From: Streptomyces sp. NRRL S-340
Lineage (GTDB): Bacteria > Actinomycetota > Actinomycetes > Streptomycetales > Streptomycetaceae
Assembly (NCBI RefSeq): GCF_000720185.1
Contig: NZ_JOIY01000008.1
Span: forward strand, 186,001 to 250,000
Direction: 5' to 3'
Length of the DNA: 64,000 nt
Shown here: piece after piece, positions 1-13,462 of the stretch
Layout: each line of letters starts with the position of its first letter
Numbering within the stretch: position 1 is the first letter of the stretch
Translations under genes and position numbers: made by a program
Notes under the pieces: model-generated
The model's database searches: none
Told to the model about the DNA's origin: nothing
Seen by the model: the letters and a program-made list of their open reading frames with translations, nothing else

Positions 1-1
1 C

Positions 2-4849
<4,848 letters not shown>

Positions 4850-4891
4850 CCGGCCGACCGGCCCGGGGTGATGACGATCTCGCCACCCCGG

Positions 4892-4912
4892 GCCGTCCGG
4901 GCCCGGGACGGC
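4892..4912 (+). terminator. Hairpin after the PKS gene
   Basis: A 7-bp stem (GCCGTCC/GGACGGC) with a 7-nt loop lies 43 nt past the PKS stop and before the AT-rich promoter-like segment. There is no T-run, as is common in Streptomyces. It could be a terminator or an attenuator. Confidence 0.4.
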
Positions 4913-4940
4913 GCGACCCACCTGTCCCGGGCCCGGCTCG

Positions 4941-5010
4941 TTGCGGATTTTCCAGAGGGTCGTCGCAGTATTGGTGCAGTATTTGTAGTATTGTTTCGGC
5001 AACGACTGCG
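4941..5010 (+). promoter_or_regulatory. AT-rich promoter-like segment with tandem repeats
   Basis: In the 203-nt gap before the dioxygenase gene, the heptamer AGTATTG/T occurs at 4967, 4978 and 4987. The first two copies are part of an exact-phase 11-nt repeat, GCAGTATTGGT/GCAGTATTTGT. TAGTAT at 4986-4991 would serve as a -10 box. An 11-nt repeat period is that of SARP-type activator sites, but the spacing to this -10 is not the classical one. It probably drives the genes from 5053 onward. Confidence 0.45.
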
Positions 5011-5052
5011 GGTTTTTGTGTATGACGTCGCACCGCAGAGGGGAAGCCCCAC

Positions 5053-5826
5053 ATGCCAGGTCAGGACTCAGTGCTGATCGAAGAATCGACACCTGGAAGG
5101 TTGTGCGCCGATCACTTCGCTCAGCACGGTTGGGCACATGGCCGGCTGAGCGTGCCCACCGAGGGAAGCGACTGGGAACAATTCACCTCGGCCTGGGACG
5201 AACTCGTCCCGGACCCCTACCTCGGCGAGGAGCGGTGCCGTCGCAACCGGCGGTTCGGCAGAGTGCTCGCCCACCGGGACGGCGCGCTGGAGCCGCTGCG
5301 CGGATCCGACTTCTTCCAGAGCAAGGAGATCAACCGCGCCTTCGGCGGCCGGCTGCGTGTGTTCGAGCCGCTGACCGATGCCGTACTGGCGGGTGATTGC
5401 CTTCCCCGGCTGCTGCGCGAGACCGTCGCCGTCGTCAACGAGGCGGCGGGCAAGCAGGACTGGGAACTCGGCATCCATTTCATCCGGGTCATCGCGGATT
5501 CCGGTGAGAGCTCGGAACCGGCGCCGGAGGGCCGTCATTCGGACGGTCACGCCTACGTGGCCATACACCTGATCGACCGGCACCAGTGTGCCGGAGGACG
5601 TAACCACCTGTTCCGGAACAACGAGTCGCGGGCACAGTTCTCGGTCGCCATGACCGAGCCGCTGGAGACCCTGATCGTGTCCGACACGACGATGGAACAC
5701 AGCGTCAGCGAGATCCGGCCCGAACCCGGCACCGAGTCCGGCTGGCGGGACACCATGATCGTCGACTTCAACCGCGTGCCCGTCCCGGACGAAGTGACAG
5801 GACGCACGTACAGATTTCTCCGGTGA
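5053..5826 (+). CDS. 2-oxoglutarate/Fe(II) dioxygenase, PF10014-like (amino-acid hydroxylase type)
   Basis: 257 residues. The ATG follows a purine-rich AGAGGGGAAG ribosome site. The metal-binding facial triad is visible as HSDGH (His and Asp) near residues 160-165 and His in MEHSV near residue 215. A downstream Arg in the closing DFNRVPV segment could bind the 2-oxoglutarate carboxylate. Length and motif spacing match the 2OG-Fe dioxygenase family that includes the Bacillus L-isoleucine 4-hydroxylase, whose members hydroxylate free aliphatic amino acids. It is the first gene of the run that follows the promoter-like gap, with only 10 nt to the next gene. Inferred role: hydroxylation of an amino-acid building block. 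The hydroxyl would be a natural substrate for the sulfotransferase encoded four genes on. Confidence 0.8.
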   Translation: MPGQDSVLIEESTPGRLCADHFAQHGWAHGRLSVPTEGSDWEQFTSAWDELVPDPYLGEERCRRNRRFGRVLAHRDGALEPLRGSDFFQSKEINRAFGGRLRVFEPLTDAVLAGDCLPRLLRETVAVVNEAAGKQDWELGIHFIRVIADSGESSEPAPEGRHSDGHAYVAIHLIDRHQCAGGRNHLFRNNESRAQFSVAMTEPLETLIVSDTTMEHSVSEIRPEPGTESGWRDTMIVDFNRVPVPDEVTGRTYRFLR

Positions 5827-5836
5827 TGGGGGATTG

Positions 5837-6502
5837 ATGAGTCACGTGGCAGAAACGTCAGTACGCACCGAAGGCAGACCGGACACGCGCGTGCTCAGAC
5901 TGCCCGGAGCGGCATCGGCACCGGAGTTCCGCCTGATCGACATCGACGGCCTGCTCAACAACCGGGCGACGACCGACGTCCGCGACCTCGGCTCCGGGCG
6001 GCTGAACGCCTGGGGAAACTCCTTCCCGGCAGCGGAACTTCCCGCGCCCGGATCCCTGATCGAGGTGGCCGGCATCCCCTTCACCTGGGCGAACGCGCAC
6101 GCGACGGGGGACAACGTCCGGTGTGAGGGACAGGTCGTCGACATCCCACCGGGCCGGTACGACTGGATCTATCTCCTCGCCGCCTCCGAACGGCGCAGCG
6201 AGGACACCATCTGGGCCCACTACGACGACGGGCACGCCGATCCGCTCCGGGTCGGAATCTCGGACTTCCTGGACGGCACCCCCGCCTTCGGAGAGCTCAG
6301 CGCCTTCCGCACCTCCCGGATGCACTACCCGCACCACGTCCAGGAAGGGCTGCCCACCACGATGTGGCTGACCCGCGTGGGGATGCCGCGCCACGGTGTC
6401 GCCCACTCCCTGCGGCTGCCGCGTTCGGTCGCGATGCACGTCTTCGCGCTCACCCTGCGGACCACGGCCGATGTACGACTCGCGCAGGGGGCGACGACAT
6501 GA
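5837..6502 (+). CDS. Lone beta-sandwich (galactose-binding-like) protein of unknown role
   Basis: 221 residues from the ATG at 5837. A TTG lies directly before it, but the GGGGG ribosome site at 5827-5831 fits the ATG. The pattern WGNSFPAAELPAPG, DNVRCEGQ, LPPGRYD-like spacing (IPPGRYDWIYLL) and a closing MHVFALTLR strand resembles the beta-sandwich domains attached to some glycosidases, here standing alone. No signal peptide or catalytic motif is visible. Its stop overlaps the start of the next gene (ATGA), so the two proteins are probably made in equal amounts and may form a complex. The function is unknown; a scaffold or small-molecule binding role in the pathway is an inference from position. 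Confidence 0.75.
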   Translation: MSHVAETSVRTEGRPDTRVLRLPGAASAPEFRLIDIDGLLNNRATTDVRDLGSGRLNAWGNSFPAAELPAPGSLIEVAGIPFTWANAHATGDNVRCEGQVVDIPPGRYDWIYLLAASERRSEDTIWAHYDDGHADPLRVGISDFLDGTPAFGELSAFRTSRMHYPHHVQEGLPTTMWLTRVGMPRHGVAHSLRLPRSVAMHVFALTLRTTADVRLAQGATT

Positions 6503-7512
6503 CCACCACCGCACCGCCGGTCGAACTCTGGACACGCGACCTGGGCAGCTGCCTGCACGGCACCCTGGCGACGGCGCTGATCCGCGACGGCCACGACCCG
6601 GTCACCGTCCTCGGCGCGCCCTGGGAGTTCCGCCGCCGCCCCGGGGCCTGGAGCCCGGAGGAGTACTTCTTCCTCGCTCAACCCGATTCGCTCGCCGGGC
6701 GACTCGCTCTCCACCACCCCTTCGAGTCGGCCTGGCATCGCGGCGACGGCGACGGCGTCGACGATCTGCGCGAAGCGCTCGCGGCAGGCGTGCTGCCCAT
6801 CGCCGCCGTCGACAACTTCCATCTGCCGTTCCGGCCCGCCTTCCACGACGTACACGCCGCACACCTCCTCGTCGTCTACCGGATCACCGACACCGAGGTG
6901 TACGTCTCCGACGCCCAACCGCCCGCGTTCCAGGGCGGGATACCCCTCGCCGACTTCCTGGCGAGCTGGGGATCGCTCAACCCGCCGGACGACGCGGACG
7001 TGTTCTTCAGCGCCAGCCCCAGCGGCCGCCGCTGGCTGAGCACCCGCATGACGGGCCCCGTCCCGGAACCGGACCGGCACTGGGTCGGCCATGTCATCCG
7101 GGAGAACGTCGCCCGGTACCGGCAGGAGTCCCCTGCGGACACCCAGACGGGACTGTCCGGCCTGCGCCAGTACCTCGACCAGCTGTGCGCGCTCACCCCC
7201 GGCACGGACGCGGCGTCCGAGGCCCTGAGCGAGCTGTACGTCATCTCGTGGAACATCCAGGCCCAGAGCGGCCTGCACGCCGAATTCCTGCGCGCCCAGT
7301 CGGTGCGATGGCGGATCCCGGAACTGGCGGAAGCGGCGGCCGGTGTCGACGCAGTGGCACACGGCTGGACCGGGGTGCGCATGACCGGCGCCCACTCACG
7401 CGTCTGGCAGCGGCACCGGCCGGCGGAACTGCGCGCGCACGCCACCGCACTCGTCCGGCGCCTGGAAGCCGCCCTCGACCTGCTCGAACTCGCCGCGGAC
7501 GCGGTGTCCTGA
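6499..7512 (+). CDS. BtrH-like protein (papain-like acyltransferase fold)
   Basis: 337 residues from the ATG that overlaps the previous stop. The N-terminal half carries a Cys-His pattern: LGSCLHGTLATAL near residue 15, then HDVHAAHLLVVY and the DAQPPAF loop. This is the layout of the BtrH N-terminal domain, followed by a helical C-terminal half (DUF4872-like). BtrH moves an aminoacyl group from an acyl carrier protein to an amine in butirosin biosynthesis. By analogy this protein could transfer the aromatic acyl group from the PKS ACP, or an aminoacyl group from a carrier, to an amine. Because it is coupled to the small beta-sandwich protein and sits near a sulfotransferase, another possibility is a ring-closing partner. 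The fold is fairly sure; the reaction is not. Confidence 0.78.
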   Translation: MTTTAPPVELWTRDLGSCLHGTLATALIRDGHDPVTVLGAPWEFRRRPGAWSPEEYFFLAQPDSLAGRLALHHPFESAWHRGDGDGVDDLREALAAGVLPIAAVDNFHLPFRPAFHDVHAAHLLVVYRITDTEVYVSDAQPPAFQGGIPLADFLASWGSLNPPDDADVFFSASPSGRRWLSTRMTGPVPEPDRHWVGHVIRENVARYRQESPADTQTGLSGLRQYLDQLCALTPGTDAASEALSELYVISWNIQAQSGLHAEFLRAQSVRWRIPELAEAAAGVDAVAHGWTGVRMTGAHSRVWQRHRPAELRAHATALVRRLEAALDLLELAADAVS

Positions 7513-7576
7513 CCCGGCCGGCACGCGGCCGGCCGACGGCGCCTCCACCACCGCACATCGACCGTGAAGGGCAATC

Positions 7577-8455
7577 GTGGACAGAACTGCCATGCCCATA
7601 GCCGTGGTCGCCTCCCGGATACGCCGTGAGGAGCGACTGATCCTCGAAGCGTTCGAGCGGCTCGGGCTGCGCTGCGAGCACGTCGATCCGCGCGGGCTCA
7701 GGCTGCTGCTCGCCGACGGCCGGCCGCCCTACCGCGCCGCGCTCATGCGCGAAGTGAGCCACAGCCGTGCCGCCTCCGTCGCGACCACGCTGGAAGCGCT
7801 CGGGGTCCCCACCTGCAACACTCCCGCCGTACTGGACGTCTGCGGCGACAAACTGCGCACCGCACTCGCCTTTCACAACGCCGGGCTGCGGATGCCGCAG
7901 GCCGCGGCGACCTGGGGCACACGGGCGGCCCTGGAAGCGATGCCCGAACTCGGGTACCCCGTCGTGGTCAAACCCGTCACCGGTTCGTGGGGACACCTGA
8001 CCACGCGGGTGCGCGACGAGGAGCAGGGCCGGGCCGTTCTCGAACACCGTGCCGCCCTGCCGAACCCGCAGCAGCACGTCTTCTTCCTCCAGGAGCACAT
8101 CGACAAACCCGGGCGTGACATCAAGGCATACGTCGCGGGTGACCGGGTGATCTGCGCGATCTACAAGAACGCGGTCGACGACTGGCGGACCAACACCGCC
8201 ATCGGAGGCGCGGCGACCCCCTGCCCGATCACCCCCGAACTGACGGAGCTCGCTGTCGCGGCGGCACACGCGGTGGGTGGCGGGTTCCTCGGCGTCGACC
8301 TGCTGATCGACCAGCAGGAACGCCTCTACGCCAACGAGGTCAACCACACCCCCGAGTTCCACGGCGCCGTCGACGCGACCGGAATCGACGTCGCCCAGGG
8401 CATCGTCGAGTGGGCCCTCGCGGAGATCGAGGCACGGGAAAAGGCGGCGACATGA
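7577..8455 (+). CDS. ATP-grasp ligase, LysX/RimK type
   Basis: 292 residues. The GTG at 7577 has GAAGGG 5 nt upstream. ATP-grasp features are visible: the cofactor-binding VVKPVTGSWG loop near residue 133, the HVFFLQEHID segment, and a C-terminal ANEVNHTPEFHG. The EVNHT-E-F motif is characteristic of LysX/ArgX, which ligate an acidic amino acid to the C-terminal Glu of the carrier LysW; RimK-type enzymes make similar amide bonds. No LysW-like small zinc protein is encoded in the window, so the carrier, if used, lies upstream or the enzyme ligates directly. Similar LysX-type steps occur in the azinomycin/vazabitide pathways. The stop overlaps the sulfotransferase start (ATGA). Confidence 0.88.
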   Translation: MDRTAMPIAVVASRIRREERLILEAFERLGLRCEHVDPRGLRLLLADGRPPYRAALMREVSHSRAASVATTLEALGVPTCNTPAVLDVCGDKLRTALAFHNAGLRMPQAAATWGTRAALEAMPELGYPVVVKPVTGSWGHLTTRVRDEEQGRAVLEHRAALPNPQQHVFFLQEHIDKPGRDIKAYVAGDRVICAIYKNAVDDWRTNTAIGGAATPCPITPELTELAVAAAHAVGGGFLGVDLLIDQQERLYANEVNHTPEFHGAVDATGIDVAQGIVEWALAEIEAREKAAT

Positions 8456-9183
8456 GCGCGACGGCCGGCCACCCCTCACTGCTCGCGCTGTGGAGCGCGC
8501 CCCGCTCCCGCTCCACGGTGTTCTTCCGGATGATGGTGGAACGCCAGGACGTGCTGGCGCTGCACGAGCCGTTCTGCAACATCGCCAACGACGGCAGCAC
8601 CGTGGTCGACGGCCGTGCGGTGCAGGACACGGACACCCTGACGGACACGCTCATCGCACTCGCGGCACGGCGGCCGGTGTTCTTCAAGGACACCACCGAC
8701 TGCTTCTACGACTCCGTGTTCGCACGCCAGGACTTCCTCAAGAGCGGGCACCACGCCTTCCTGCTGCGGAACCCGAAGGAGATCATCCCCTCGTACGCGG
8801 CCATCAAGCCGGACATGGCCTGTCACGAAGTGGGCATCGCCTACCTGCACCGGATCCATCAGGCGGTCCTCGACGCCGGCGGCAGCGCGGTGATCCTGGA
8901 CTCCGACGACTTCGTGGACCGCCCGGAGGCGACCGTCCGGCAGTACTGCGCGGCGGTGGGCCTGCCCTTCCGCCCCGACGCCCTGCGGTGGCAGCCGGGG
9001 GAGCGTCCGGAGTGGAGCCAGTCCGCGCGCTGGCACACGGATGTCAGCGCCACGTCGACGATACGGCGCCGCGAGCGGACCTACGACAGGACGACGGACA
9101 GCGACCCGCTGCTGCAGAGCTATTACGAACACCACATTCCCTTCTACGAGTACCTGTGGGAGCGGCGGCTCCGGATCCCGTGA
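8452..9183 (+). CDS. PAPS-dependent sulfotransferase family protein
   Basis: 243 residues from the ATG overlapping the ligase stop; a GTG-like upstream extension to 8410 is rejected because of this coupling. The 5'-phosphosulfate loop is visible as WSAPRSRSTVFF near residue 12, and the 3'-phosphate region as LLRNPKEIIPSY near residue 105. These fit the bacterial cytosolic sulfotransferase family. No sugar or phenol-modifying genes are close. The likeliest acceptor is an alcohol on the pathway amino acid, which would turn a hydroxyl into a leaving group. Aziridine formation by sulfate elimination is known for azinomycin-type compounds; using that precedent here is an inference. Confidence 0.85.
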   Translation: MSATAGHPSLLALWSAPRSRSTVFFRMMVERQDVLALHEPFCNIANDGSTVVDGRAVQDTDTLTDTLIALAARRPVFFKDTTDCFYDSVFARQDFLKSGHHAFLLRNPKEIIPSYAAIKPDMACHEVGIAYLHRIHQAVLDAGGSAVILDSDDFVDRPEATVRQYCAAVGLPFRPDALRWQPGERPEWSQSARWHTDVSATSTIRRRERTYDRTTDSDPLLQSYYEHHIPFYEYLWERRLRIP

Positions 9184-9252
9184 CGGGACCCGGGACACCG
9201 ACTCGCCGATGAAATGGGCGCTCTGGCCGATCGAATCCGAGAGGTACGGCAG

Positions 9253-10512
9253 ATGATCATTTCCAAGCCCCCGTTCTGCCCGGTGCAGTTCCAGGACTCC
9301 GACCTGCTCGACTCCGGATTCCACGCCGCGACGGACATGCACGCGCTCTGGGCCGACCTGCGTGACAACCAGCCGCTCTACCGTGCCGACCCCGGCGGCG
9401 GCCGGGAGCCGTTCTGGGTCGTGACCCGCCACGAGGACGTCAGCCGGGTGCTGCGCAGCTACGGGGAGTTCTCCTCCCGGCGGGGCACGATCCTGTGCGT
9501 GCTCGACCTCAACACCGCGGACATCGCGTCCGACAACATGATGGCCGACACCGATCCGCCCCGGCACCGGGAGTTCAGGGAGCCGCTCAACAAGGCCTTC
9601 TCACCCTCCGTGGTCGCCACTCAGGAGCGGCTGCTCAGAGAGCTGTCGCGGGACCTGATCCAGTCGGTCCTGGAAGCCGGCGTGTACGACATCGCCCACA
9701 AGACGATGATGTTCCCGATGGCCGTCACGGGCACGCTCATGGGCCTGCCCCCCGAGTCCTGGGAAAGACTCGCGGAGCTGGTGATGATGACGATCGCCTA
9801 CGACGACCCCGACTACTCCGCCGGCAGCGCGCAGGCCACCGTGCGCCAGGCCCGGCACGAGCTGTTCGAGTACTTCCAGAAGGAGTACGCGCAGCGGAGC
9901 CGGGACGACGTCGACCCCGACGTCATCGGCGCGATGGTCGGGATGGATCTCTCGGAAGGACCGATGTCGCAGGAGCAGGTCCTCCTCAACGCCTTCGTGC
10001 TGCTCATCGGCGCGAACGTCACCACACCGCACGCACTGTGCACCCTGATGTCCGTGATGGCCGAACACCCGGACCAGTTCCGGGCCGTACAGGAGAACCC
10101 CGAGCTGCGGACATCCTGCCTCCAGGAACTCCTGCGCTGGTCCTCCCCGGTCACCGCGCTGATGCGGTACGCCGTCAAGGACGTGGAGATGCACGGCCGG
10201 ACCATCCGGGCGGGCGAGCCGGTCACCGCCTGGATCGGCGCGGCCAACCGGGACGAGAGGGTCTTCCCCGACCCCTACACCTTCGATGTCGCACGACGGC
10301 CGAACAAGCACCTCGCCTTCGGCCTGGGACCGCACTACTGCATCGGCGCCAACCTGGCCAAGGTCGGCCTCGACATCTTCCTGGACGAACTCCTGGAGCG
10401 GGTGGAGAGCATCGAGATCGCCGGCGAGGTCAAGCACGTCGCCTCCCACTTCGTGCCCGGCTACAAGAGCATGCCGGTGCGGTTCACTCCCCGTCGGGCA
10501 CACGTACGGTGA
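9253..10512 (+). CDS. Cytochrome P450
   Basis: 419 residues from the ATG at 9253, chosen because GAGAGG lies 8 nt upstream; an ATG at 9214 has no ribosome site. The haem loop FGLGPHYCIG is near residue 357, the K-helix ELLR (LQELLRWSS) near 293 and the I-helix LLIGANVTTPH near 250. The I-helix keeps the Thr pair, but the usual acidic residue before it is Asn, a variation known in some biosynthetic P450s with unusual oxygen activation. The stop overlaps the thioesterase start by 4 nt (GTGA). Likely substrates are the aromatic acid or the amino-acid-derived part; hydroxylation or epoxidation are both possible. Confidence 0.93.
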   Translation: MIISKPPFCPVQFQDSDLLDSGFHAATDMHALWADLRDNQPLYRADPGGGREPFWVVTRHEDVSRVLRSYGEFSSRRGTILCVLDLNTADIASDNMMADTDPPRHREFREPLNKAFSPSVVATQERLLRELSRDLIQSVLEAGVYDIAHKTMMFPMAVTGTLMGLPPESWERLAELVMMTIAYDDPDYSAGSAQATVRQARHELFEYFQKEYAQRSRDDVDPDVIGAMVGMDLSEGPMSQEQVLLNAFVLLIGANVTTPHALCTLMSVMAEHPDQFRAVQENPELRTSCLQELLRWSSPVTALMRYAVKDVEMHGRTIRAGEPVTAWIGAANRDERVFPDPYTFDVARRPNKHLAFGLGPHYCIGANLAKVGLDIFLDELLERVESIEIAGEVKHVASHFVPGYKSMPVRFTPRRAHVR

Positions 10513-11273
10513 GCAGCTACCCCCTGCACCGCCCCGATGCCCGGCTGTGGTTCGACCGCCGGTTCCGCTCCGCCACGGCGACACACAGTCTGTACTGCTT
10601 CCCCTTCGCCGGCGGCTCCGCGACCTACTACGCCGACTGGGCACCGCACTGCGCGAGCCCCATCGAACTGGTGCCGGTGCAGCTGCCCGGCCGCGGTGGC
10701 CGCATGACCGAGCCGTCGGCCAAGGATCTCGTGCAGCTCGCCGAGGAGATCGCCGACACGATCGCCGCCGAACCCACGCGGACCCTCCTGTACGGGCACA
10801 GTATGGGAGCCATGCTCGCGTTCGAGGTCAGCCGGCGCCTTCAGACGCTGAACCGGCCGGTGCGGCACCTCTTCGTCAGCGGCCGCCCCGCGCCGACGAT
10901 CGTGCGCCCGGTCGCTCCCGTCAGTCCCCTGCCCCGTGCAGAGTTCATCCAGATGCTGCGCGACTACGGCGCCGCCGACCAGACGGTCTTCGAGCACGAC
11001 GAACTGCTGGACCTGCTCCTGCCGATGATCCGGGCGGACTTCGCGATGATCGAGAACTACCGGTACCACGAGGGACCGCGGCTGTCCTGCCCGATCTCCG
11101 CCTGGTGCGGAGACGCCGACCCGGAGGTGCCTCCCACGGCGATGCGCGGCTGGGGCGACCAGACATCGGGCGAGTTCACCCTCTCCGTGCTGCGAGGCGG
11201 CCACTTCTTCCTGAACGAGCACCGGGCCGAGATCATGCGGGCCGTACACGGCGCGATCCGTCGAGTGCGTTGA
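10509..11273 (+). CDS. Type II thioesterase
   Basis: 254 residues from the GTG that overlaps the P450 stop. It has an alpha/beta-hydrolase fold with YCFPFAGGSA at the N-terminus (oxyanion region), nucleophile motif YGHSMGAM near residue 95, Asp in GDADPEV near 203 and His in GGHFF near 232. This is the standard free-standing thioesterase of PKS/NRPS clusters, which clears stalled or wrong acyl groups from carrier proteins. As the PKS has no thioesterase domain, product release could also involve this enzyme, although transfer by the BtrH-like protein is an alternative. Confidence 0.93.
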   Translation: MSSYPLHRPDARLWFDRRFRSATATHSLYCFPFAGGSATYYADWAPHCASPIELVPVQLPGRGGRMTEPSAKDLVQLAEEIADTIAAEPTRTLLYGHSMGAMLAFEVSRRLQTLNRPVRHLFVSGRPAPTIVRPVAPVSPLPRAEFIQMLRDYGAADQTVFEHDELLDLLLPMIRADFAMIENYRYHEGPRLSCPISAWCGDADPEVPPTAMRGWGDQTSGEFTLSVLRGGHFFLNEHRAEIMRAVHGAIRRVR

Positions 11274-11294
11274 CTACCGACAAGGAGTGAGAGC

Positions 11295-12455
11295 GTGGAC
11301 TTCGATGTGCCACCGGAGAGCGTCGACTTCGCGAACGAGGTCGAGGAGATCCTGACGTCCCCGGAGACGGAACGGCTGCTGCGGGAACTCGCCACCCGGC
11401 AGGACGGCATGGACGGCGACCCCCGCGCCCTGTACCGGTATCTGGGCGACGCCGAAATCCTCGCTCCCTCCTGGCCGGTCGAGTACGGCGGCAGGGGCGC
11501 CGACTTCACCGCGACCGTGGCGCTGCTGGAGAAGCTCGTCGCCCACCGGATACCGCAGAATCTGTACTGCATCTCGGTGCAGAACGTCGGCTCCCTGATC
11601 CTGGCCGCGGGCTCGGAGCAGCAGCGCCGGACGCTCCTGCCCGCCCTGGCGAGCACCGAACTCACGTCGTGCATCCTGTTCACCGAGCCCGGCAACGGAT
11701 CCGACCTGGCAGGCATCACCACGACCGCGGTGCGCGACGGCACCGGCTGGGTCCTCAACGGGCGCAAGACCTACAACCTCAAGAGCGCCTACGCCGACAT
11801 CGCGCTCATCGCGGTACGGACCGATCCGCAGAGCAGCCAGTACGAGGGACTCACCCTCTTCCTCGTCCCCCTGGACGCACCCGGTGTCGTCATCCGTCCC
11901 ATTCCCAGCCTGGCCAACGAGCAGTTCCACGACATCTGGTTCACCGATGTGCGGGTCGACGAGTCAGCGCTGTTCGGCCAGGTCGGCGAGGGCTGGTCGC
12001 TGATCACTCAGATGTTCGCCGCGGAGCGCACGGGGCTGGACTACTACGCGCGCGGACGCCACTGGCTGGATCTCGTCGCGCAGCGTGTCGACAGGGACGG
12101 TGCCCGGCAGTCCGATGCCGTACGCACCGAACTGGCTCGCCACGATGCGCGGATCACCGCGAGCAAACTGCTGAGCTGCCAGGTCATGCAGAACCTCCAG
12201 GACGGCCGTCCCGACATCGCCGAATCCTCGTTCGCCAAATGGCACTGCAGCGAATCGGCCCAGCGCATCGCCTGGTGGGCCCTGGACACCCTGGGCCAGG
12301 ACCTGCTGGAACCCGGACCCGACCCCGGTGACCGCACACTGGAGGCGGCCTTCCGGGAGGCACCGGGAATGACCATCTCCGGCGGGGCCTCGGAGGTCAT
12401 GCTGGACATTCTGAGCAGCGCCCGGGTATTCACCCACGCCCCGAGGGAGGACTGA
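11295..12455 (+). CDS. Acyl-CoA dehydrogenase family protein A
   Basis: 386 residues. The GTG at 11295 has AAGGAG 7 nt upstream. FAD-binding segments typical of the family are present: LFTEPGNGSDLAG near 130, WVLNGRKTYN near 153 and the C-terminal FAD domain. The segment that normally bears the catalytic Glu (YEGT in MCAD) reads ISGGASEVML here, so the usual base is replaced by Gly. With the next gene, an acyl-CoA-dehydrogenase-like protein of 333 residues only 5 nt away, this suggests a hetero-oligomer with a divided active site, as seen in paired FadE proteins of actinobacteria. Likely role: desaturation of an acyl thioester precursor. Confidence 0.88.
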   Translation: MDFDVPPESVDFANEVEEILTSPETERLLRELATRQDGMDGDPRALYRYLGDAEILAPSWPVEYGGRGADFTATVALLEKLVAHRIPQNLYCISVQNVGSLILAAGSEQQRRTLLPALASTELTSCILFTEPGNGSDLAGITTTAVRDGTGWVLNGRKTYNLKSAYADIALIAVRTDPQSSQYEGLTLFLVPLDAPGVVIRPIPSLANEQFHDIWFTDVRVDESALFGQVGEGWSLITQMFAAERTGLDYYARGRHWLDLVAQRVDRDGARQSDAVRTELARHDARITASKLLSCQVMQNLQDGRPDIAESSFAKWHCSESAQRIAWWALDTLGQDLLEPGPDPGDRTLEAAFREAPGMTISGGASEVMLDILSSARVFTHAPRED

Positions 12456-12460
12456 CCGCG

Positions 12461-13462
12461 ATGGACCTGCGACCTGATCCGTTCCAACAGCGTCTGCGCA
12501 GCGCCGTGGACACGGTCCTCACGCGCACCGGCGACCTCCCCGCTCAACTGGCGGACATCGGTGTGCCCTGCCTCGGCGCACCGGAGCGCCTCGGCGGCTT
12601 CGCGCTCGGACTCAGCGCCGACATCGTCGTGAACGAACGCCTCGGACACGGACTGGAACCGCTCGACAGCTATCGGGCGACCGCGTTCGCGCTCGACCTG
12701 CTCGACTGCGACGGCACGCCCACGGAACTGCTGGGCGAGATCCTCGCGGACCTGTACAAGGGCACCCGGCACGCAGTGGTCGTGGGGACGCGAGGCGGCG
12801 GCACCGTACACGTGCGGGACGGAGGCCGGCTGTGGGGCGAGTCGGAATCGCTGCCCGTGGGTGACATCGCGCTGTGCGTCGTGCGGGCCGCCGGCGAGGA
12901 CGGCGCCGCATGGCGTCTGGTGATTCCGGAACCCGACACCTGCGTCACGGAGTCCGCGGAGCATCTCGGCATACCCGCCTCGCGGTTGAGATTCGAGGGC
13001 GCGGCTTCCCGGTCCCTGGCGGTGACCGACGCTCACTGGCGGCGAGCCCTCGCGGCGGCGCGGATCCGTCAGGCGGCACTGCTGCTGGGCATCGCCGACT
13101 GGATCGTCGATGTGGCCCGCGCCCATGTCAACACCCGTACGCAGTCGGGAAAACCGCTCGTGGAGCGGCAGACGGTCGCGCACCGGCTGGCCCTCCTGAT
13201 CGGCGAGGGGGAGGGCTGGAAGCTTCTGCTGAACAAGACGGCCTGGGAGTTCGACCGCGGCGAACGTCCCGACGCGGCGGCGATGCTGGCGGTCGCCGGC
13301 GAACACGCGCAGCTCGCCAGCCGCATCGCCCTCCAACTGCACGGCGTACGGGGAATGCTCGCACACTCGACAGCGGCATCCGTGTACCGGATGGTGGCCG
13401 TGGAGTCGGTGCGGCTGGGCACCCCCGCCGCGCTGTGGCGGGAAGCCGGATCCGCCGCCTGA
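12461..13462 (+). CDS. Acyl-CoA dehydrogenase family protein B
   Basis: 333 residues. The ATG is 5 nt after the previous stop, and the GGGAGG within the end of that gene serves as ribosome site. It is shorter and more divergent than typical acyl-CoA dehydrogenases: the N-terminal helices are present and the middle beta domain is shrunken. The C-terminal domain shows ARAHVNTRTQSGKPLVERQ and LQLHGVRGML, matching the R-Q-FG-x-P and H-G-G/V-x-G elements. It is the probable partner of protein A; actinobacterial FadE pairs often need both chains for flavin binding. This is the last gene of the coupled run; the glycosylase gene begins after a 107-nt gap. Confidence 0.85.
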   Translation: MDLRPDPFQQRLRSAVDTVLTRTGDLPAQLADIGVPCLGAPERLGGFALGLSADIVVNERLGHGLEPLDSYRATAFALDLLDCDGTPTELLGEILADLYKGTRHAVVVGTRGGGTVHVRDGGRLWGESESLPVGDIALCVVRAAGEDGAAWRLVIPEPDTCVTESAEHLGIPASRLRFEGAASRSLAVTDAHWRRALAAARIRQAALLLGIADWIVDVARAHVNTRTQSGKPLVERQTVAHRLALLIGEGEGWKLLLNKTAWEFDRGERPDAAAMLAVAGEHAQLASRIALQLHGVRGMLAHSTAASVYRMVAVESVRLGTPAALWREAGSAA

